This document shows, piece by piece, positions 24,398 to 36,190 of a stretch of DNA of 64,000 bases. Origin of the DNA: Symsagittifera roscoffensis (lineage: Eukaryota; Xenacoelomorpha; Acoela; Convolutidae); NCBI RefSeq assembly GCF_963678635.1, contig NC_087071.1, forward strand, positions 30,060,141 through 30,124,140, given 5' to 3'. Position 1 is the first letter of the stretch. Every line of letters begins with the position of its first letter. Both the position numbers and the translations under genes were made by a program. The notes beneath the pieces were generated by a model. That model was not told the origin of the DNA. It searched no databases and saw nothing but the letters and a program-made list of their open reading frames with translations.

Positions 24398-25284
24398 TTA
24401 TAACATATATCTTCTCAATTTTTGAAAGACTGGTACTAAATTGATAATACAACTGATTAATGGACGCTGGAAACTGAAAGAGAATTTTTTTTGGAATCTA
24501 AACTACAATGTACAGAAACGACAGCATCCAAAAACATAAAAGGCCATCAGGGTGAACTTCAGCGTCTTTATCCAAAAATTTGGTCAAAGGTGTACATTTT
24601 TGATTCATCTGTTTCGCATTCTGAGAAAAATGTGCTTGCATATTCAAAAGTTTCCTTACTGGAATTTAGTACTTTGATGGTTTTTTTTTTAAAGTTCGAA
24701 AACCAATTATATTTCGTTACAATGGATTGTAATATAATTTTTTGTCAAATTAATCGATTACTTTTTGTTCATACAATCCATGAAATTTATGTCTTTTTTC
24801 GCAATTTTGACAAGTTCACTCTGCTTTTTGCAGCGTTGTGCAAAACTGGAACCCGGACAAACATGTTCATTCCCGTGTACAAACCCTCCCCAAAGTTTGA
24901 CATCCGCCTCTACTGTCACACCCCCCACTACGCTTCCAAACCTCCCTCACGTTCATCCCCTAGCCCAGTTTTTCACCCCAAGATTTTAAACATGGGGGAG
25001 TTACGTTCTGGTTGGCCGAAAAGGGGGTTAGGTTACGCGTTACGTTCAGTGAGGGTGGGGAAGTGGGTGTTAGGTTTAAGAAGGAGTAAGAAGGACGAAA
25101 GTTGGTTAAAGGAGGGTGTAAAAAGATCAGCAAACATTTGAGATCGCATAAAATATGAACAAGATAAAATGTGAGGGGAAAAGTTAAAACAAAGCTAAAA
25201 TAAGTCTCCGTTTTGCTTTTTTCATTTAAAGAGTGTGCTAAACTAAAAATAAAATGCATTTGTAAAGAAATACTGCCACGTGTT
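24398..25284. other. No gene recognised
   Basis: Continuation of the AT-rich target region, then a stretch (about 24890-25080) with CCTCCC/GGGGAG-type composition. The 216-codon open frame here has no family features and low-complexity composition, so I do not call it. Confidence 0.5.
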
Positions 25285-26140
25285 TGAAAATTTTTCACAC
25301 AAGTAAAGCTTGGGTGATAGTTTGAACTCTCTGTTTTTCCAACCTAAGTCGCAAATATAAGTGTTCATTTTGAAAAGTGTTCATTTTTATCAAAAACCAG
25401 CTATTAAGTACAGCCAATGCTAAGGATATTAACACAGACTATTATATTGCAAATAGCACTTTAGCTTCAAGGTGTCATGGATCTCTAGCATAGAGGTAGG
25501 GAAGGAGACCCACAACAAAATAATAGGGTTCGAACCTGGACAGGGTCGGAAGTTTTCAATGAACTTTTTCGTTTACTAGTTAAAACGCGTCCGCTCTATA
25601 AATTCAGACATGTTGTTGGTAAAATTCTTCCTTCAAATTGACTGGTACTGCTAGTGCGTCGTAATTGGCTTGCGTCACTTAGCAATTATGTACACAAATA
25701 ATTGGCGAGCGTCACTTAAAAAATTTTGTAAACTCAAAGTTGTAATCATTCAGTTTTTGCCAATAGCGTTATCTGTCATATTTTTGCTTATGTATGCGAA
25801 GTGCAACTTCGCCTCTGTGTAAAAGATTGTTTTTTCAAAGTTCATAATTCATTTTACTCGATAATTGATTAAAAGTAAAAACTGATTTTTTTGTGAAAAC
25901 TGACAACGAAAGCCTACTATAATTGATTATTATCCATGAAACTCCAGTGAGGGGTCAATTGTTTACATGATGTGATGAATTTGACTTTTTTCATTGTGTA
26001 AAAGTTGGATCTGAAGCAAGAGGCTTTTGTAAAGGTTTTTTTGACATCCTTAAGAATGATATTTTTCATTAACGTAGTTAGTATGGTAATTGTACTTTTT
26101 ATCAATGATTAAAAAACAACATGAAATAATATAAATTTTA
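25285..26140. repeat. Diverged dispersed copy of the left-array repeat
   Basis: CACACAAGTAAAGCTTGGGTG through the SINE-like segment (25475-25549) and GCGAAGTGCAACTTCGCCTC (about 25798) matches the units at 425-12745. The blocks are in a different order and carry many substitutions, so this is an older dispersed member of the family. Confidence 0.7.
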
Positions 26141-27692
26141 AGACTAAATAAACAGTTTACTAGACGTTAATTTGGGTAAACTTGCATTCATCCGTTGAAC
26201 AATTATAGCACCAACTATTGGTGTAGGCAAGTAGGGCGACAGAACATCAAAGCGACCAGAGATTTAGGCGACAAGACAATTAGACGACAAAAAGTTAGAG
26301 CATCCAAAATGACTACAATTACTAGCAATGCCATCCCAACAAAATTTTCAGGATACCTAACCACCGAAATACGAGAATTTTAGCCGAGTAATTTTCTCAT
26401 AGTCAATGTTTTCGTTTTCGGGTAGCCGGCGGTTATCCTCGGGAAATTCTTCAAGTTTCTAGTCGGGAGTGTTGTTCGTTTTCGGAAATTTTTGACAGTT
26501 GTCCGGAAAAACCGAATAATAATAAATTTTGTTTCCCTCGGTTTTTGGAACAAACAAAAATGAACTCCATTTTGACCAGAAAACGGATTATAAAGATTAA
26601 TGCGCGTTTAATTTTTAAAATGTCCGTTTTGTATTTCTCAGAAATGTATTTAAAACACTCTTTTTGCGTTTTGTTTTTCTCAGAAATGTATTTCGCGTGA
26701 TAAGACAGTCATTTCCCGTTGTCAGTTTCTCAGAAGTGTACTTTGTCGCCTAAAATCCCATCAACAGTGGTTGTCGCCTTATTTGCCGGTCACTCCGACT
26801 ATTGAAAGGAGCTGATATGCACCAAACATTAGAATGAATAGGTGGCCAGCCATTGAGCAAAATGGTCTAAGAGCAGAAAGGGTCTTAGAGCAGAAAAACA
26901 GACAAATATTTATTTATAAGGGTTAATCGATAAAAATAATTATTGGAATCGTTAATAGGGTATAATTTCGTCAAATTTTTCCATTGAATTATTTACCAAA
27001 TTTATTGCTCAAATTACTCAATTTATCCATAATCTCTTAGTTTTTGGGTAATAATAAAAATTCTAAAATTTGCTCTACCAATTAGCTTACAGAAGTTGAT
27101 ATTTTTCGGTTGAACTAAAAGTTTTAAATTTGAGCAACTCTGATTACATCACATAAAACAAATCACAACTTAAGAAAACATGAATTTTAAAGGAGATATT
27201 ATTTTAATCGTTCGCATGTTATCATTTTTGATAAACTTTGACTAATATCCTTTTGACAACAACATAGCAACGACTAATGGATAGAGAAAGGATGGCTGAA
27301 TTTAAAGTCTAAACCTTGATGAATTAGGGTTATTAGCTAGATCTTTTCTGTTATAGAGCACAAAATTCATCCTTTTTTGAAAGATGCATTTCACAAACAT
27401 AATACTAGCTCATGCAACGCTTTTTTAAATCTTGGATCGCATAACAGAAAAAGACGCACAATTTTTCATTGCATCACAGAATAAAAAATGAAGGATAACA
27501 AAACACGATATCATGCTTCTCAAAATTAAGACTGAATACATTCAATTATATATTTTAAATCCGATTAAAATTTTCTTTTCTTACATATTCCAAGATTATA
27601 TGATTTCATTTTTAGAGTTGCTTTCAAATTCAACTAGAACTTTTAACGTAGGTTTGAGCAATGGTGACCAGCTTTGGCATACTGTTTTTAAT
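26141..27692. other. Intergenic, short internal repeats only
   Basis: No gene found. TTTCTCAGAA(A/G)TGTA occurs three times between about 26634 and 26741. TTAGGCGACAA near 26264 is mirrored by TTTGTCGCCTAA near 26745, a possible remnant of an inverted-repeat element. The signal is weak. Confidence 0.4.
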
Positions 27693-30023
27693 TCATTGAA
27701 GTAGCATTCTCTGCAGCCGCTCAGGATCTAAGTTTCTGAGTTTATCTATATTTTGTTGCATGCGTTGCAAATCAACTTCTTCTTTCTTTTTCCTCCACGT
27801 TTTGTTGACAATTTTGACCACTGAACTTGGAAGTGAGTGGGGTTCCCTGCAATATGAGACAAGTACGTTCCTCGAGAACTCGATCAGCCCCCACTCCAAC
27901 TGACACTCCGCTCTTTCTTCATCGCTAGCCTCAGGCTGCAACTTGTCGGGATGACATTGCAACGCTTTCCTTCTAAAGCATTTATTCACGTCGGCTTCTT
28001 GAATCCCTTGAAGGTTCTCGCTTGGTATTGGGAGATCCAAAAGAATCAAGGCATCAATAATCACATCAGCTTTCTGCTCGTCTTCTGGTTTTTTAGTCCA
28101 ACCCATGTAATCTGCAAAACTATGCGCAATCTTTTTACCGATCCAGTAACCAGCTAAACTTCCAAGAAGCCCTCCAATAAATCCGCCGAACAAAACTCCT
28201 ATTGGACCGAACAAAATTCCAACGCCAATACCCGCTGCAATGCCCGCGCCACATCTGACAGCACTTGAAATAAGACTCGAAACTAGATTTTTGAAGGTAG
28301 ATACAGCAAACTCCTTGGCGGTAATTTTTCCACGAAAAAAACTGACAGCATCACAGCCCAAATTGACGCCAAACATACCTATTGAGTCGGCCTGGATTGA
28401 GGATAAGGCCGTCTTGCCAACGCCGCCAGTTTTATGCGAGGCAGAGAACATATTTCTCCAGTCTTCTGGTCTGTCCCTGTAACTTTCCCAGTCCAATTTC
28501 TTAAGGATATGATCAGCCGTGTCGCCAGTGTGGAACTTATCGGAGCATTTGAAGTGGAAACACCATTCAACTGTTTTAGGATCCTCGTAGCAGGACTTGC
28601 AGAATACAACATCCTGAAGCCTCTCACTTAGAGGCTGAGTATTGTCGCATTGAGCTGCACAAGTAAATGAGCACACACTGTGAAACTGGTACATGCGACC
28701 GTTCTCTCCGACAAAATTTCTGCAGTCATTTTTATTGATACAAATCTTCCGAGGTCTCGTAAATCTTTCCAGGCCTTTAAAATTTGTCTTAAGGAGATCT
28801 TTGTATAAGTCGAGGGAGTGAAAACCACGGATGTTAAGAAAATTCGCCGCGGCAAAATCAAGGGCTGATTGCAGAACTCTTTCGACAACCTTGGGATTGT
28901 TCTTCAATTCTTCCATTTTCACTCCTCCGTCAAAATCTTGAATGAGTAAATACTTTCCAATTGGTGAGTAGCTACACTCACTATACTCATTTTGCAGAGA
29001 CGAGGGAGGAACCCTCAGAGACTCTAATGCATTTTGAATGTTTTGAGTCGCTTCATTTTGCATAACATTTGCGGCTACTTTGAGACATGAATTAATAAGA
29101 GGCATGGAAGTCTGAAGTTGTGAAATTATGAAACTTGATTGTGGAATCTTTTGTTTTAAAACTTCTAATGCATGTCCAACTGATAAAACAATCGGAACGA
29201 TGTCTTTAATGTATGCAAAGTGAAACATGTTTCTTGCATAATCTTTATCATGAACATGTTTTGCTAGCTTAAAATTGCCAAACATTGGAGCTCCGAATGT
29301 CATATTGATGACATTTTTGGGAAGTACTAACGGATTTTCGGCTTTATGAAGGCAGTTGAGGAGACTCAAATGTACGAGAGACGAAACTGCTCCTCCAAGA
29401 GAACTCCCACAAGTAAGAATCTGGTTTACGTTATTGATAGTAGATAATTCAAACAGTTGATTGATATCTACAGATTGCATTCGCTTTAGAAATCCACCGT
29501 GAATTTTACCAACGAATCTGTCATCAGTTTCAAGTCCAATTTGGAAATCTGTTTCAACGTCTTCAAGACATTTGGTACCTCTGAAGGCAACAATCAGAGT
29601 CTTTTTTCTTTCCTCGGTTCCTTTGGCGCATGAAATGAATATTGAAGCGGCTTGCTTACCGAAGTACACATTTGCAGCTACTAGTTCTGTCACTCCATGA
29701 TATGTTTTATTGTCCAGCAAGCACGTGAGGGGGTTTTCTTCGTATGAAGCAGCCGAACAAAACAAAGCGTTTTGCACCAGTTCCTTGTCCTGCCATTTTT
29801 CTCGGGCATCAAGCCACAGATAACTTCTTCCGCCAACTAACGGCGTGTTTTGGGTTGCAATCGGCTCTCGGTTGTTCAAATTTTCCGTTATATCATACAA
29901 AATTTGAGGTTGATGATCTTTTTTGAAGTAACGTCTTATATCCTCAAGAATATTCACAGTATTTTCGAAAGACTTTTCTGAGTCTAGGTCATCAAGAAAA
30001 ATGGCAACTCTTGCTCCAGCCAT
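27693..30023 (-). CDS. Lipase / glycine-zipper / J-domain fusion protein
   Basis: One uninterrupted 776-codon frame with ATG at 30023 and TGA at 27695-27693. Residues about 85-405 form a class-3 (fungal-type) lipase fold: LIVAFRGT (143-150), nucleophile elbow CGSSLGG with Ser208, Asp274 in YIKDIVP and His402 in GFHSLD, so the triad is complete. A cysteine-rich stretch follows (C428-C493, four CxxC-like pairs). Next is a glycine-zipper hydrophobic segment (about 590-630, GxxxG repeats) likely to insert into or span a membrane. A C-terminal J-like domain has its HPD at 691-693. I infer a membrane-associated acylhydrolase that can recruit Hsp70; substrate and biology are unknown. It is intronless, unlike the spliced host gene at the right end, which suggests a retrogene or transferred gene. 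There are no broken motifs. Confidence 0.9.
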   Translation of the reverse strand: MAGARVAIFLDDLDSEKSFENTVNILEDIRRYFKKDHQPQILYDITENLNNREPIATQNTPLVGGRSYLWLDAREKWQDKELVQNALFCSAASYEENPLTCLLDNKTYHGVTELVAANVYFGKQAASIFISCAKGTEERKKTLIVAFRGTKCLEDVETDFQIGLETDDRFVGKIHGGFLKRMQSVDINQLFELSTINNVNQILTCGSSLGGAVSSLVHLSLLNCLHKAENPLVLPKNVINMTFGAPMFGNFKLAKHVHDKDYARNMFHFAYIKDIVPIVLSVGHALEVLKQKIPQSSFIISQLQTSMPLINSCLKVAANVMQNEATQNIQNALESLRVPPSSLQNEYSECSYSPIGKYLLIQDFDGGVKMEELKNNPKVVERVLQSALDFAAANFLNIRGFHSLDLYKDLLKTNFKGLERFTRPRKICINKNDCRNFVGENGRMYQFHSVCSFTCAAQCDNTQPLSERLQDVVFCKSCYEDPKTVEWCFHFKCSDKFHTGDTADHILKKLDWESYRDRPEDWRNMFSASHKTGGVGKTALSSIQADSIGMFGVNLGCDAVSFFRGKITAKEFAVSTFKNLVSSLISSAVRCGAGIAAGIGVGILFGPIGVLFGGFIGGLLGSLAGYWIGKKIAHSFADYMGWTKKPEDEQKADVIIDALILLDLPIPSENLQGIQEADVNKCFRRKALQCHPDKLQPEASDEERAECQLEWGLIEFSRNVLVSYCREPHSLPSSVVKIVNKTWRKKKEEVDLQRMQQNIDKLRNLDPERLQRMLLQ

Positions 30024-30088
30024 CGTTTCTGTAATATTGCGTATCGAAATTGTTTGCGACTATATCTATTGACAATATCTATTGACAA

Positions 30089-30096
30089 TATAAATA
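30089..30096 (-). promoter_or_regulatory. Possible TATA box of the lipase gene
   Basis: TATTTATA on the minus strand, about 66-73 nt upstream of the ATG at 30023. Position and sequence are plausible but unproven in AT-rich DNA. Confidence 0.3.
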
Positions 30097-31074
30097 GACT
30101 TTAAACCGCTGATTCTTGGCAGCAACAAATTTAAGCGGGTACCGGCCATCAAGCCGACGGGATTTCAGGTCCAATCGTAAAATTAGGGTCTCCAACTGAT
30201 GTTTAGTAATACAAAAAATTAATATTAGAATATTAGTTAAGGGCAACTTTTATGTAAATAAATTAAATTTTCAAAATACGGCTCATGTACCAGGCAGATT
30301 CCGTTTCTAGGTGCAGCAACGAAAAACTTTTATTATGGACGGACTAAATTGTCTAAAATTTTGAAAACTAACGTGTAATAGATGCAAAGATATTGTTTAA
30401 TTTGCTTGTAAAAGTTGAATTTTGGCCTGAAGTCCCTTCGACTTGAAGTCCCGTTAGCCTGTTATCCTGACCTACTTAAGACAAAGTGAATGGGTTCGTT
30501 TGTCAACCCCTTGAATCGAGGCAGTACAACAGTGCACAAGTACAGCATTGCCAAAAATCTAAATTTTGATCAGCAGTGCTGAAAATTATTCATTTTGAAC
30601 ACAGTTTCTACTCATCCCAAATCACTGACAACTAATATGATTCAAATAAACGAAGTTGAAATAACAAAAATTTTCGTTTGAGTTAATGCCGCTTGTTAAA
30701 CAAAGTTCTTCATGAATTTTTCTGAATAAACAGTTATCTCAGCGAAATGTCAAACTTTTCTCATAGTTTTGCTCCAAAACAAAACAGCAATCACGCAAAA
30801 CGGCCATCAGTTCACTAAAAGTACTCAAAATTAAAAAATACCATCAATTTGATCTTGTCTTTAGATTTTGTGATGCTCAAAGGCTTAATTCGAATTTTTT
30901 GCCGTCTAACATACAAATTAGCTACTCTAACTCGTCTTTTGACGCCTTGTTTTTGTCTCGTTGTTCTTTTTCAAAAAAAAAGAATGTTTCAGTGGGAGGA
31001 TTTTGAGAAAAATGGTTCACCTGATCCCCCCAACCAGTCTTTGACAAAATAGCACCCGGGTCGAGGTCGGGGAC
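30097..31074. other. Intergenic, nothing recognised
   Basis: No conserved ORF, RNA or repeat seen on either strand. Confidence 0.5.
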
Positions 31075-31700
31075 TTATGTTGCGACCATTGCGACTCAAA
31101 ATGGGTATGTTGCGACCATTGCGGCCCAAATCGGCTATGTGGCGACCATTGCGACTCTAAATGGGTATGCTGCGACTTTGCGCGACCGAAGAAAATTTAT
31201 GCGACCTTGTGCGATCCAAAGAAGATATGTTGCGACTTTGTGCGACCAAAACATTTGCGCGACTTTGTTCGACCCAAAACAGATATGTTGCGACTATGTC
31301 CGAGGCAAAAAATGTATGTTGCGACTCATAATAGGTATGTTCTGACTTTGTGCGATGGAAACATTTGCGCGGCCCAAAACATATATGTTCCGAATTTCGA
31401 CGGACTCGGCCAAAAAATCGACCGTCTCGACCCAGGCTCGACCGTCTCGACCCAGGCTCGACCGTCTCGACCCAGACTCGATATGTTTCGTCCAACTCGA
31501 CCCAAGTTGTCTATGTTTCGACTATGCTCGACCGAGGAAGAACAGTTCGACCAAGTTTGATCGAGGAAAAACGTTTCGACTGAGTTCGACTGAAACTTTT
31601 TTCGACCGAGAAAAATGTTGATCGAGAAAAAACAGTTAGACGGGATTCTACCGAGAAGAAACAATTTGGCCGAGGAGTTTTTTCGACAAAGAAGAACTGC
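31075..31700. repeat. Degenerate GCGAC / TCGACC minisatellite
   Basis: Units of about 30-35 bp of the form TATGTTGCGAC(T/C)(A/T)TTG(T/C)GCGACCCAAA repeat with heavy variation. At 31424-31483 a regular 20-bp subarray (TCGACCGTCTCGACCCAGGC, three copies) is followed by CGACCGAG-type units. The array resumes weakly at 31900-32070. Overlapping ORFs on both strands are a by-product of the repeat. Confidence 0.85.
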
Positions 31701-31899
31701 GATAGATTATATTTTGGGACCTTGTGCAGGCCTTCTCGTGGCGGCCATGTACACGATTAGCAAATATGTTGATCTAGCTAACTGCACATTAAAAATACAC
31801 ACATTTTTTGCAATACACGCATACTGCATTATTTTGCAACCTGCATCTGTATAACGCTGATGCAAGCAAAAAAAAACGACAACAATTCAATTACTTAAG

Positions 31900-32070
31900 C
31901 TTTGCGCGACCCATGTTGCGACTTTGCGCGACGCATATTGCAACTTAGCGCGGCCCAAGTTAGCTGATTTGCGGCTATGCGCGACCCAAATTAGGTATGT
32001 TGCGACTTTCCTTGACCCATATTAGCTATGTTGCAACTTTGTGCGGCCCAAATTAGATATGTTGCGACTT
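31900..32070. repeat. Second block of the GCGAC minisatellite
   Basis: TTGCGACTTTGCGCGACCCA-type units continue after a gap of about 200 bp, ending just before the polymerase relic. Confidence 0.7.
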
Positions 32071-32089
32071 GTGATACGTAGATGGAAAA

Positions 32090-33310
32090 TGGGAGACATA
32101 AATTACTTAACTTCAAGATGTCCAAATGAGATACCAAAATTATCAACGAGAAACTTGAAGTAGTCTTCAAACAGCTCGACTCTGCCGCAAAAATCAACAT
32201 TGCTTGTGAGTGTCTTCGTCGAATTATTGAGACTGGTGAATAGTGATATTTGTGCGCCCATGAAAACAATATTTTGTTTGCAAAGTCTTATTTGCTGTGT
32301 ACTAAGGCATATTCGATAACAATCTAAGGGAAAGAAGAAAATCTTGATATCGTGGAGCGATTTACCCAAGAACGTCAAAACACAAAGTGAAGATTCAAGC
32401 TGATTGCTAAAGTTACAATTTTTGTTGCTTTGCTCAAAAACATTCCGTTAGGATGTCCGGATTCTGTCTGACCTGAAGCATTAATACGACATACGCATTA
32501 TCTAAGAAAGGCAAGGATTCATACAAAGATAATTTGTGTTTTTTCCGCGCATTGGCCATGTACATAAACGGACAAAAAGAACTCGACTCTCACAACTCGA
32601 GATATTTTAAAGAATTCATAAAAAGTCTGGTTATGACCCCAAAAACTTCCGTGGAGTTTCCGCTGAAGACTTAAATGTTTTCCAGGAAATTGTGTAAATA
32701 AACATTTTTATATACGATTTCGACATCCAGGAAGGAGAATATGTAGAAGAACTAGCCCGACGAAGTATTGTAAGACTTGAAAACACAGTCAAACTACTGA
32801 GATTCAATAATAATATCATTCATAAACATGAAATAGAAAGCCTCTTCAATTGTTTTCGATGCCCTAGCTATGACACCTTTTTCCACAAATCAGACTACTT
32901 CAATAAGCATCTCCTGAGATGCAAGAGTCGAGTGAGGTATATTTTCCAAAGAAGGCGTTTGAGCCCCGCGAATTGTTGTTTAAAAAACTAAAAATATTCA
33001 ATCTTTCAGATTCTGAAGACAACAAATTTTTAAAATTCGAACAATTTTCGATTTCTAGTTGACTTGTGTTACTACAGAAAAAGTAAAAAAAACACAAACT
33101 ACAACCTGGATTGGAAAAAATTTCAGTCTCTTTATGATCAAATCTGATCGATGAACCTTTTTTTTGTACAATAAGTATCCAGAGAACTTGAATATTGATT
33201 TTGAAGCAACGTCAAACTGTTGGCTGAGAAAAGTCAGCTAGACATGAGAACAAAGATATTGAAGTAGCTGTCATTGAACGAAAGAAAAAAATCTATGATC
33301 AACTGAACGA
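32090..33310 (+). pseudogene. Relic of Polinton-type DNA polymerase B gene, N-terminal part
   Basis: Broken frames reconstruct the region that precedes the polymerase in large Polinton PolB proteins. About 32580-32700 reads as a GVSAEDLNVFQEI block. About 32715-32815 reads as YDFDIQEGEYVEELARRS, then an NTVKLLRFNNN block. A C2-H-C zinc-finger-like motif CFRCPSYDTFF...HLLRC lies at about 32850-32920. Stops and frameshifts occur throughout. The start (ATTACTTAACTTCAAGATG) and the zinc-finger segment recur at 34650-35200. The identification rests on memory of the family and should be checked by search. Confidence 0.65.
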
Positions 33311-34649
33311 AATTTTTTTATGCATATGCAAAAATTTTAAAGATTATTGCAAGCCATTTGTTAAAAATTTTGCTTAGAAAACTTCGATATGCATGACTTC
33401 GAGTGCTGTTGCCTATCTTAAAACCTTGTTTTCCTTGATCAACATACATGCAAACTAATTTATGTCTTATCAGTGCAAGAAAAGCTTGTTACAACTTTTC
33501 TCAAAAATGCGAAAAAATTAATGAAGCTTTTCTCAAAAATTATGTTGAAAAAAATTGCAAGATGCAAAAATAATTGTTAACTTTTTTACCAGGTATACAA
33601 ATCATGTGCAGAAAATGGTGTGAATATTTTTACCTGATGTTAAAATTGTTTTAATTTTTTACCATGTTTGCAAAAACTTCATGAAATATTTCGCAGATCG
33701 CAAAATAAGATGATTTCTAAACCAGTGTGCAAAATGTTTTGAACAAACTGTTCTTTGACCACCTAGATTCTCTTTTCGTTCCAATAACCTCAAAATAAAA
33801 ATATTAGATTTAAAAATTAAATTACAAAGCACAAGACAAAAACAAAATTATTTACAAACCAAAGAGCTGTCGAGCAGCTGAAGAGTTTATCAAGTTCTGA
33901 ATGGAGCGCGAAGCTGGCTGATTCATTTGGTGGGTCGCTCACTCGAGTCCATGGTTCAGAGACTCTCTCATCCTCTTCGATAGAAATTGGGCTCTCCATA
34001 TATCCTTCCTCTCTCGCGGAAAATGGAAATCGTTCACAGGTTGAGCCGCATATCTGGAGTCACGAACCTCGGGATAGTCCATCCCAGATTATTCTGCAAT
34101 CTGTGACATCATTCCCTACGTCTCAAGCTGATTTCCGTTGATGGGAACCTGCATCTGGCGATGTTCAGTGAATTCTTTCCTCACATTTCGATCATGTACC
34201 ACACTTGAATTATGACATTCATTTGAGCCGAAAAAAAATCCAGAGACTGACGCGAGCACCTTGATTTTCAGTTTTGAGTTTTGATTGAGGGTTACCTTAA
34301 AATCAATTGTGTCGGTTTAACCAATCAGAATAGATTTTCCGTATATGGATGCTAGTCTTATTCAATCAAAAATCAGCTTCCTTTATGAGAAATTTTGATA
34401 AAAAGTCGCATCTAATCAGAAATAAAGTTACATTTGAGGAACAGTTTACACATTGTCGTTTCCAGTCAGAAAAATCATTTATTCTTGTTATGGTAGTCGT
34501 ATCCAGTTAGAAAAAAGATTAGCTTTTGAGGAATTTAATTTTACAAGTCGTTATTTCACAAAAAGAAAAAACTAAGTATTTTCTTTATCCATTTGATTTC
34601 TTAATTTGTTAAAATTGGAACATTTCTAAAGTCCCAGTTTAGTTTTTTG
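33311..34649. other. Decayed DNA between the two PolB relic copies
   Basis: No intact ORF. Some short peptides could continue the PolB relic (33300-33550), but the reading is too broken to support. 33800-34300 shows nothing recognised. Confidence 0.4.
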
Positions 34650-35210
34650 AGAGACATAAATTACTTAACTTCAAGATGTCCAAATGAGATACCAAAACTA
34701 TCAACGAGAAACTTGAAGTAGTCTTCAAACAGCTCAACTCTGCCGCGAAAATCCACAAATCAGACTATTTCAATAAGCATCTCCTGAGATGCAAGAGTCG
34801 AGTGAGGCATATTTTCCAAAGAAGGCGTTTGATCCCCGCGAATTGTTGTTTGAAAAACTAAAAGTATTCAATTTTTCAGATTCTGAAGACAACAAAGTTT
34901 CTAAAATTCGAACAATTTTCGATTTCTAGTCGACTTGTGTTACTAGAAAAGAAGTAAAAGAAACCCAAACTACAATCTGGATTGGAAAAAATTTCAGTCT
35001 CTTTATGATCAAATCTGATCGATGAACCTTTTTTTTGTACAATAAGTATCCAGAGAACTTGAATAATGATTTTGAAGCAACCTCAAACTGTTGGCTGAGA
35101 AAAGTCAGCTAGACATGAGAACAAAATTTCAAGATATTGATGTAGCTGTCATTGAACGAAAAACAAAGTCTATGATCAGCTGAACGAAAGATGCAAGAGC
35201 TATTCGAGTA
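34650..35210 (+). pseudogene. Partial duplicate of the PolB relic
   Basis: 34652-34755 matches 32092-32195 and 34756-35160 matches 32883-33290, so about 690 bp are missing between them. The copies differ by several percent. This is a segmental duplication with an internal deletion, not an independent gene. Confidence 0.8.
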
Positions 35211-35339
35211 ACAAAATTGAATACGAAGACCAATGCATCGAAGGTTCAGATCAAGCAGATGTGTCAATTGTTTTTAAGAATTAAAAAAAAACCAATTCAT
35301 TGATTTGACACTACATCTTGAGAGATATGTAAATACTTT

Positions 35340-36190
35340 GCCTGTTTTTTTTTTCAATTTAATAGTGGTAGTAGATACGTCTTAATCCCTTATTTGATTC
35401 GCTTTAAAGAACAGGAGCTATCAGTCATCAAAAGAGCGAACGATTTTATATCTTTCAAGTTGAACATGTACCATTTCTCGACATTATGAAACTTTTTGGG
35501 TGGTGCAACAACTCGGCCTTCCTTAAAGCCTATAAACCTAGAAAAACGAAAAAAAAATTTCCTTATGAAAGGTTTCAAAACCCAGACGAACTTGATTTTC
35601 CTCAATTGCCACCGTATAAAGCCTTTTTCAGTAAACTTGGAAAAAATAATCCTCTAGACAAGGACTGTATTGATTTTAAAAAGCTGAGAAAGAAAGGACT
35701 TGACAAAGAACAAGCACTAAAAAGCTTCAAATCAAGACTGTGGTAAAACTTCTTTGAAAAGTTCTGTGAATAAATTTAAAAAGTTGGAGATGGACAAAGA
35801 CTCACTTTAATTTGATCTTGCTGATGAAAATTTGTACAATTAAATTCAGCTAGATAAAGGAACCATTTGGGAAAAAATGAAGGATAATGACGGAGGAGAC
35901 TCTTTCAAGGCAGATGCAAAATCTGATATCTTTCCTCGGACGTGTTGCTGTCTCCATAAAAACTAAGATAAGCGGTAGTCAGGACTTTTCAAAAAGGGAA
36001 TTAGATTTACACAAATGCTAAGCTTGTGTAGTAAAACGTATTGCTGCTATGAAATCAAGTCAGATCTCAACAAACAAATTCTAGAAGATTCTGGAGACGA
36101 GCCCAAGTCAAAGTAGAAGAGAGCAGACAGAAAAAGGACTTAGTTATTTTTATCCAAAAAGACAAGTTCAAGATGCTGGAATTCAAATAA
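35340..36190 (+). pseudogene. Relic of Polinton-type DNA polymerase B gene, C-terminal part
   Basis: Fragments in shifting frames match the later part of the same protein type. SVIKRANDFISFKL is near 35424. An 86-codon open segment at 35486-35746 contains FPYERFQNPDEL and LPPYKAFFSKLG...NPLDKDCIDF. SFKADAKSDIFPRTCC is at about 35905-35950, LCSKTYCCY at about 36025-36050, and KGLSYFYPK near 36140-36165. Several stops and frameshifts are present. It lies outside the terminal repeats of the element at 37463, so it belongs to a different, dead insertion. Confidence 0.7.

Noticed and set aside
24491-25141. 216-codon open frame right of the BEL element
   Set aside because: First residues depend on a non-ATG start, composition follows low-complexity DNA, no family features.
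28379-28627. Walker-A-like GGVGKT in the lipase-J protein (residues 533-538)
   Set aside because: The full GxxxxGK[ST] spacing is not met and no Walker B or NTPase fold follows; kept as a lipase-J protein only.
31139-31664. Several overlapping ORFs on both strands
   Set aside because: They arise from the GCGAC/TCGACC repeat, whose period keeps frames open; peptides are repetitive and lack domains.
33817-33999. 60-codon minus-strand ORF (serine/glutamate-rich)
   Set aside because: Short, isolated, no family and surrounded by decayed sequence.
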